A DNA stretch of 8,703 bases from contig CAYJVP010000043.1 in assembly GCA_964373615.1 (NCBI GenBank), positions 1-8,703 on the forward strand, in the 5' to 3' direction. The notes under the pieces are model-generated. The model saw only the letters and a program-made list of their open reading frames with translations, had not been told where the DNA came from and did not search any database. The position numbers and the translations under genes are program-made. Below are positions 6,156-8,703 of the stretch, one piece after another (position 1 is the first letter of the stretch; each line of letters begins with the position of its first letter). Origin of the DNA: CAYJVP01 sp964373615. Lineage in GTDB: Bacteria > Patescibacteriota > Patescibacteriia > UBA9934 > GWF2-40-263.

Positions 6156-6364
6156 CTGATCGGCCTCTCCGGAGCCCGGCATCCGCCGAAGCCCAGGTAG
6201 AGGACGACCGCATCGTCCTCGGACGAGTTGCGGTCGCGGTCCGTGCCACCTCCTTCTCCCTGGCCGAAGCCTGGAGCCTGGACGGGCATGGGCCGAACGG
6301 GTGAAGAGCACCCACCGAACCCGAACTGATAGACAATGACATTGCTTTCCGTCTTCTTGAGCAT
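6107..6364 (-). CDS. Small Gly/Cys/Pro-rich peptide with internally duplicated GFGGC unit (unknown function)
   Basis: 85 residues from ATG 6364. The start is fixed by a strong Shine-Dalgarno, AAGGGAGG (6369-6376), 4 bases upstream. An in-frame upstream extension exists but has no such site. The protein has two copies of one unit, residues 9-34 and 53-76, with the shared pattern [VIL]-Y-x(1-2)-G-F-G-G-C-x-x-P-x-R-P-x(5)-P-G-[F/Y]-G. They are joined by a Gly/Asp/Ser-rich acidic linker (GQGEGGGTDRDRNSSEDD). Each unit has a single Cys (19 and 62). No signal peptide or TM helix is evident, and I recognise no family. Of its 85 codons, 65 end in G or C. A decayed third unit lies downstream. Possible roles include a small modified peptide precursor or a metal- or disulfide-linked structural peptide, but no modification enzyme is in the window. 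Confidence 0.55.
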   Translation of the reverse strand: MLKKTESNVIVYQFGFGGCSSPVRPMPVQAPGFGQGEGGGTDRDRNSSEDDAVVLYLGFGGCRAPERPISARLPGYGRSSERLAA

Positions 6365-6368
6365 TTTG

Positions 6369-6376
6369 CCTCCCTT
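6369..6376 (-). promoter_or_regulatory. Strong Shine-Dalgarno of the small peptide gene
   Basis: Minus-strand AAGGGAGG, four bases before ATG 6364. It is among the best SD sites in the window and is the main argument that the 85-residue frame is translated. Confidence 0.65.
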
Positions 6377-6392
6377 GATGGGACGGCGAGGC

Positions 6393-6408
6393 GGGGTTTG
6401 ACAACCCC
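6393..6408 (-). promoter_or_regulatory. Leader hairpin of the small peptide gene
   Basis: GGGGTT (6393-6398) pairs perfectly with AACCCC (6403-6408) around a 4-base loop, about 17 bases upstream of the Shine-Dalgarno. A regulatory role is possible but inferred. Confidence 0.35.
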
Positions 6409-6424
6409 AACCGGCGCTGCAACC

Positions 6425-6453
6425 GGCATATCCTCTAAAATTAACTCTATCAA
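6425..6453 (-). promoter_or_regulatory. Possible promoter of the small peptide gene
   Basis: Minus-strand TTGATA (6448-6453), 17-base spacer, TATGCC (6425-6430). The -35 matches 5 of 6 consensus bases, the -10 only 3 of 6. It would give a leader of about 55 bases containing the 6393-6408 hairpin. Confidence 0.35.
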
Positions 6454-6570
6454 TTTTCCATTCAGCCCACAAAAAATTTGTGGACGAGAAGTGGACAAAT
6501 GAGACCCGTTGCCTCATGGGCCTGTTCCCGAATGCGCTTTTGAGACGAAACGGCTGGATTTCGAGACCAT

Positions 6571-6603
6571 TCGACTTCGCTCATGGTCCCTGAGCAAGGT
6601 CGA
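6571..6603. repeat. REP-like imperfect dyad (TTCGACTTCGCTC type)
   Basis: TCGACTTCGCTCA (6571-6583) pairs with TGAGCAAGGTCGA (6591-6603) at 11 of 13 positions around a 7-base loop. The same motif type occurs at 1826-1855. Elements of this form are scattered in intergenic regions of many bacterial genomes. Confidence 0.5.
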
Positions 6604-6631
6604 CGGGACAGCATGGCTGAACAAAGGGCCC

Positions 6632-6657
6632 AAAAAAAGAAAAGACCCGCGAGGGTC
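6632..6657 (-). terminator. Intrinsic terminator of the EamA-like gene
   Basis: Minus-strand GACCC-TCGC-GGGTC (6644-6657) followed by TTTTCTTTTTTT, 27 bases past the stop codon at 6685. Confidence 0.85.
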
Positions 6658-6684
6658 GAAGAGTGTGCAGGCCGAATCGGTGGA

Positions 6685-7113
6685 TCAACCGCGGGTGGCG
6701 AGATAGATCGCGGTCGCGGCGAAAGGAATCGCGGCCCACTGCGAAGACGAGGGCCAGCCCGCGCCCGTGGCCGCCTTGATGAGGATCGCGAACAGCGGAA
6801 TCATGATGATGAGCATGGTCACGAGAACCACCGAACCACCACTGTGGTAGGCCCTGAAGAAGCAGAAGTCCGCGATGAGGACGATCACGGCCCACAGCGC
6901 GATCCAGGCGTACAGACTGCCAGTCGGCAGTTCCGCCGTGGTTCCTGCCGCCATGTTGCGTCCCATGAGCACCGCAAAACTCATGGTGAGCAGGACGAGG
7001 TAGTTGAACACCATGAGCGGCAGCGTCGAGGCGGATGCGAGCTTGCGCTCGATGATCACGTTGCTGGCCGCATAGCAGACCGTCATGGCGAGCGCCCACA
7101 GAACTGGCTTCAT
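6685..7113 (-). CDS. EamA/DMT-like half-size membrane transporter
   Basis: 142 residues and about five membrane segments (about 3-20, 31-49, 68-86, 94-112, 123-139). That is the size of a single EamA repeat; most DMT exporters have two fused repeats and 10 helices. The stretch F-F-R-A-Y-H-S-G-G (84-92), then a hydrophobic helix with MIPLF, resembles the second half of the EamA repeat. Such half-size proteins are expected to work as dimers in the inner membrane; the substrate cannot be told from sequence. The start at 7113 is supported by AGAGG (7121-7125) 7 bases upstream. The gene has its own promoter (7132-7160) and terminator (6632-6657) and so is a single-gene unit. Of the first 30 codons, 26 end in G or C. 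Confidence 0.75.
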   Translation of the reverse strand: MKPVLWALAMTVCYAASNVIIERKLASASTLPLMVFNYLVLLTMSFAVLMGRNMAAGTTAELPTGSLYAWIALWAVIVLIADFCFFRAYHSGGSVVLVTMLIIMIPLFAILIKAATGAGWPSSSQWAAIPFAATAIYLATRG

Positions 7114-7131
7114 GAGAATACCTCTGCGTAA

Positions 7132-7160
7132 AATATGCGGGGATTTTTGATGGATGTCAA
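7132..7160 (-). promoter_or_regulatory. Sigma70-type promoter of the EamA-like gene
   Basis: Minus-strand perfect TTGACA (7155-7160), 17-base spacer, CATATT (7132-7137, 4 of 6 consensus). The leader is about 12 bases and leads into AGAGG and ATG 7113. The -35 box lies only 9 bases beyond the T-tract of the upstream terminator. Confidence 0.7.
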
Positions 7161-7169
7161 ATAAACCAC

Positions 7170-7199
7170 AAAAATGAAAAGAGCCGCTGGTCAGGCGGC
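7170..7199 (-). terminator. Intrinsic terminator of the SemiSWEET-like gene
   Basis: Minus-strand GCCGC-CTGACCA-GCGGC (7183-7199) followed by TCTTTTCATTTTT. The TGA in the loop (7191-7193) is the stop codon the gene would use without its 8-bp duplication. Confidence 0.78.
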
Positions 7200-7232
7200 G
7201 CTGCGGAGCTCGGGGTTGTCCACGTTCTTGAT

Positions 7233-7248
7233 CGCTACACCGCTACAC
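7233..7248 (-). repeat. 8-bp tandem duplication (GTGTAGCG twice) that creates the stop codon
   Basis: On the minus strand GTGTAGCG occurs twice back to back at the 3' end of the SemiSWEET-like gene. The second copy puts TAG in frame. Removing one copy restores 13 more codons and a stop inside the terminator loop. Confidence 0.85.
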
Positions 7249-7531
7249 GCCGGAAGTAGCGGTAGTAGACGATCTGTCCGACGATGACCGTGGTGAAGAA
7301 CAGCCCGGGTACGGTGGGCCCGAACACATACATGTTGGGCTTCTCGAACCAGGTGTGGAAGCAAAACGCCGCCAGGGCGATCCAGATCCACATCCACTTG
7401 AACAGGCTGATGTTGTCAACCTGCTTCTCCTTGCGGAGCAAACGGGCCTGGTCGAACATGCCGGGAATGTTGACCATGACTTGGGCGACGAACGCGATCG
7501 CGCCGCCGATGTAGAGACCATTGATTTCCAT
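7235..7531 (-). CDS. SemiSWEET / PQ-loop-like 3-TM membrane protein, C-terminus probably truncated
   Basis: 98 residues from ATG 7531. The start is fixed by AAGGAGG (7537-7543) 5 bases upstream; in-frame codons run further up but cross the promoter. Three hydrophobic helices lie at about 8-27, 44-60 and 70-90. Pro23 sits late in helix 1, followed by Q-A-R-L-L-R-K-E-K-Q and I-S-L-F-K-W at helix 2. This matches the PQ-loop three-helix unit of SemiSWEET sugar transporters (85-100 residues, act as dimers). The related three-helix domain of lipid-A-disaccharide synthase N-termini is an alternative. The stop at 7235-7237 is created by an 8-bp tandem duplication (7233-7248). With one copy the frame would continue 13 residues (IKNVDNPELRSAA) to TGA 7191-7193, in the terminator loop. 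The core helices are unaffected. Of the first 40 codons, 33 end in G or C. Confidence 0.68.
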   Translation of the reverse strand: MEINGLYIGGAIAFVAQVMVNIPGMFDQARLLRKEKQVDNISLFKWMWIWIALAAFCFHTWFEKPNMYVFGPTVPGLFFTTVIVGQIVYYRYFRRVAV

Positions 7532-7536
7532 GTGTT

Positions 7537-7543
7537 CCTCCTT
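7537..7543 (-). promoter_or_regulatory. Consensus Shine-Dalgarno of the SemiSWEET-like gene
   Basis: Minus-strand AAGGAGG, 5 bases before ATG 7531. It decides the start against the longer in-frame extension to 7609, which would overlap the promoter. Confidence 0.8.
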
Positions 7544-7551
7544 GGAAGTAT

Positions 7552-7568
7552 TGGTGCGGGATGCACCA
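7552..7568 (-). promoter_or_regulatory. Leader hairpin of the SemiSWEET-like gene
   Basis: TGGTGC (7552-7557) pairs perfectly with GCACCA (7563-7568) around a 5-base loop, between the transcription start and the Shine-Dalgarno. It may stabilise the message or affect initiation. Confidence 0.4.
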
Positions 7569-7580
7569 TAGGAACCAGAA

Positions 7581-7609
7581 AATATACCATAAAAATAACT
7601 TTTTGTCAA
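7581..7609 (-). promoter_or_regulatory. Strong sigma70-type promoter of the SemiSWEET-like gene
   Basis: Minus-strand TTGACA (7604-7609), exactly 17 bases, TATATT (7581-7586): 6/6 and 5/6 consensus matches. Transcription would begin near 7574, about 43 bases before the ATG. Confidence 0.85.
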
Positions 7610-7636
7610 CCCCTTACAACAAAAATTTATCTAAAA

Positions 7637-7670
7637 ATAAAGGAAATCTACAAAAAAAGGAAATCTACAA
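7637..7670. repeat. 17-bp tandem direct repeat, two copies
   Basis: GGAAATCTACAAAAA-type units start at 7642 and 7659, exactly 17 bases apart, and abut the large palindrome. Similar AT-rich tandem units often serve as protein-binding sites. Confidence 0.7.
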
Positions 7671-7675
7671 AAATT

Positions 7676-7715
7676 TGTCATCACTTTTGGTACCATGGTA
7701 CTAAAAGTGATGACA
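7676..7715. repeat. 40-bp near-perfect palindrome
   Basis: Centred between 7695 and 7696 on CCATGG. Nineteen of 20 symmetric base pairs match; the exception is 7689/7702, a G-T pair that is still tolerated in RNA. Three more pairs (one wobble) extend it outward. It lies midway between the SemiSWEET promoter (leftward) and the lipoprotein promoter (rightward). Confidence 0.85.
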
Positions 7716-7775
7716 GATATCCACAGGGAGGGCATTGACAGGGGTAAGCGGGTGTGATAGGAACCTGACCTAATT

Positions 7776-7805
7776 TTGCTTGATCGTTGACAGGACTGAT
7801 AATAT
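7776..7805 (+). promoter_or_regulatory. Probable extended -10 promoter of the second lipoprotein gene
   Basis: TGATAATAT (7797-7805) is an extended -10 motif (TGn plus TAATAT). A weak TTGCTT (7776-7781) lies 18 bases upstream. A perfect TTGACA at 7787-7792 is too close to this -10, and its own 17-base downstream hexamer (TCTTCT) is poor. Confidence 0.5.
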
Positions 7806-7849
7806 ATGGTCTTCTTTAAATAGGTGAATGCCGACTCTTTGAGAGAAAA

Positions 7850-8003
7850 ACCTGATTTTTCAACAACTGAGGATGAAAAATCTGGTGTTTCCCCCAAAGG
7901 GAAGCTCCGGCAGACATGCACCAGCCGGTCGCTCCTTAAAAGCGAAACTCGGATTGTCCGAGAGGTGCCGCACTGTCGACCCGCGTCCGCGGGCCACAAG
8001 TGG
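7850..8003 (+). promoter_or_regulatory. Structured 5' leader with a chain of hairpins
   Basis: Consecutive stems are: 7850-7862 with 7874-7886 (12 of 13 paired); 7887-7893 with 7899-7905; 7907-7911 with 7924-7928; 7929-7933 with 7941-7945; 7948-7953 with 7957-7962; 7980-7985 with 7988-7993; and 7994-7997 with 8000-8003. Most abut one another and end about 10 bases before the start codon. No known riboswitch class is recognised. Confidence 0.4.
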
Positions 8004-8012
8004 GGTTCTACC

Positions 8013-8672
8013 ATGAACATCCGGACCCTGGCGCTCTTCAGCGCCGTGGCCTTCGCGGGCTGCGGCAGCGACAACTCCAACCCCGACGGCAACACCGGCG
8101 GGAACGACAACGGCTGCGAGCCCAACTGCGGCTCGGAGGCCTTCGAGGCCACCATCCAGGCCAACGTCGGGTGGACGACCGGCGACTTCACGCTCAACGG
8201 TCGAACGCTCGACGAGTGCACCGACGCGTCCACCTGCCCGATCTCGGTCGAGCAGGCGGACCTCTACGAGGTCGACTTCGAGAACACCCACGGCTTCGTC
8301 ACGAAGCTCGTGGACGTCAACGACGAAGGCGAGTTCGCGATCGCGTGGGACGAGCCCGGCGACTGGAGCTTCAAGGCCTCGGGCCTGTACCGCGACCAGT
8401 GGGGCCAGGAGCAGGAGATCGATGTCGACGAGCAGGATTTCGACGGCGACGGCGACGACGAGCGCACCATCGGGGGCACCACGTTCCGCTGCGGTGCGGC
8501 GGTGTTCGACCAGAGCTCGTTCGAGGCCACCTGCACGGACGCCGCCGGCGAGGAACTGACCGAGACCGGCTGGTTCGATGGCGAGACTGGAGGCTACTAC
8601 CTCCGAACCTACGCGAGCGACGGTCACACGGTCGAGTACGACCTCGAGCTCATCGAGGCCTACGAGGAGTAG
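8013..8672 (+). CDS. Small secreted acidic lipoprotein, function unknown
   Basis: 219 residues from ATG 8013. This start gives a clean lipoprotein signal: MNIRT, hydrophobic LALFSAVAFAG, Cys17 in a F-A-G-C lipobox. The longer frame from GTG 7824 would put 63 polar residues in front of it. After Cys17 comes a Ser/Asn/Gly/Asp spacer with C35 and C39, then a soluble, very acidic domain (about 43-219) with C69, C75, C160 and C174 as likely disulfide partners. An Asp-rich DFDGDGDDE segment (142-150) resembles calcium-binding loops. No enzyme motif is seen. Like the M23 lipoprotein, it combines a lipid-anchor signal, a low-complexity linker and Cys-containing beta-type sequence. All of the first 50 codons end in G or C, the most extreme codon use in the window. 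GTGGGG, 8-13 bases upstream, is a weak ribosome site. Confidence 0.75.
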   Translation: MNIRTLALFSAVAFAGCGSDNSNPDGNTGGNDNGCEPNCGSEAFEATIQANVGWTTGDFTLNGRTLDECTDASTCPISVEQADLYEVDFENTHGFVTKLVDVNDEGEFAIAWDEPGDWSFKASGLYRDQWGQEQEIDVDEQDFDGDGDDERTIGGTTFRCGAAVFDQSSFEATCTDAAGEELTETGWFDGETGGYYLRTYASDGHTVEYDLELIEAYEE

Positions 8673-8703
8673 CGGACGCACCGTTCGCACTCCTTCCCCT
8701 TCC
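8673..8703. other. Right edge after the lipoprotein stop
   Basis: Thirty-one bases, GC-rich and pyrimidine-rich at the end. No terminator or gene start is visible before the window ends. Confidence 0.5.

Larger units (their letters stand above)
6365..6684. other. Spacer between the small peptide gene and the EamA-like gene
   Basis: Holds the peptide gene's presumed promoter and leader, a GGGGTT-TGAC-AACCCC hairpin (6393-6408), a direct repeat CAACCGGC (6408-6415 and 6420-6427), a CCACAAA/TTTGTGG stem (6467-6483), a REP-like dyad (6571-6603) and the EamA terminator (6632-6657). No further gene is supported. Confidence 0.6.
7532..8012. other. 481-base divergent regulatory region
   Basis: No gene supported. 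In order it holds the SemiSWEET SD, leader hairpin and promoter; the 17-bp tandem repeats; the 40-bp palindrome; TTGACAGG boxes at 7735 and 7787; an extended -10 promoter for the lipoprotein; and its roughly 200-base leader with a chain of hairpins. The frame open upstream of the lipoprotein ATG from GTG 7824 is not taken as coding. Confidence 0.65.

Noticed and set aside
6583..7131. 182-residue plus-strand frame opposite the EamA-like gene
   Set aside because: Arg/Glu/Gly/His-rich antisense product that runs through the EamA terminator and promoter; no homology recognised.
6632..7610. Integron-type gene cassettes (single-gene units packed head to tail)
   Set aside because: No attC-like paired RYYYAAC/GTTRRRY sites were seen at the joints, and the units carry their own promoters, unlike typical cassettes.
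7637..7715. Replication iterons or CRISPR repeats
   Set aside because: Only two tandem 17-mers and one palindrome; no spacer structure, no further copies and no rep or cas gene.
7824..8012. N-terminal extension of the second lipoprotein from GTG 7824
   Set aside because: It would bury the lipoprotein signal behind 63 polar residues and would translate through the chain of hairpins.
7860..8690. 276-residue minus-strand open frame
   Set aside because: Antisense shadow of the G/C-ending lipoprotein gene; low-complexity Val/Ala/Arg/Glu product, no SD, and it crosses the hairpin leader.

Overview
The window reads best as a piece of a Patescibacteria (CPR)-like bacterial genome. The two genes with clear phylogenetic flavour are a polytopic VirB6/TrbL-like membrane protein of the type found across CPR genomes (left edge, minus strand, running out of the window) and a full-length seryl-tRNA synthetase (serS, plus strand). 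TGA is an ordinary stop codon here: it ends serS. That argues against the TGA-recoding CPR lineages. The taxonomic call is an inference from gene type and style, not from a search.

Layout from left to right: partial VirB6-like gene (minus, 1-1648); spacer with a promoter and hairpins; terminator and large M23-peptidase lipoprotein (minus, 1999-3921); a 514-base spacer with AT-rich palindromes; serS (plus, 4436-5701); a 405-base GC-rich, hairpin-rich stretch with a decayed repeat; a small Gly/Cys-rich repeat peptide (minus, 6107-6364); an EamA-like half-size transporter (minus, 6685-7113); a SemiSWEET/PQ-loop-like 3-TM protein (minus, 7235-7531); a divergent regulatory region with a 40-bp palindrome and 17-bp tandem repeats; and a small lipoprotein (plus, 8013-8672).

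Two codon-use classes are interleaved. The VirB6-like gene and serS use G/C in about half of third positions in the stretches I counted. The two lipoproteins and the two small transporters use it in roughly 80-100% of the codons counted. These G/C-ending genes look like monocistronic units: EamA and SemiSWEET each have a good -35/-10 promoter and an intrinsic terminator, packed end to end. This suggests acquired cargo around a core-gene backbone. No integrase, transposase, CRISPR array, rRNA or tRNA was seen.

The most unusual items are (i) the 85-residue peptide with an internally duplicated Y-x-GFGGC...P-G-[F/Y]-G unit and a decayed third copy about 179 bp downstream, (ii) an 8-bp tandem duplication that appears to cut off the last 13 residues of the SemiSWEET-like protein, and (iii) the palindrome, tandem-repeat and hairpin-string region between the SemiSWEET-like gene and the second lipoprotein.
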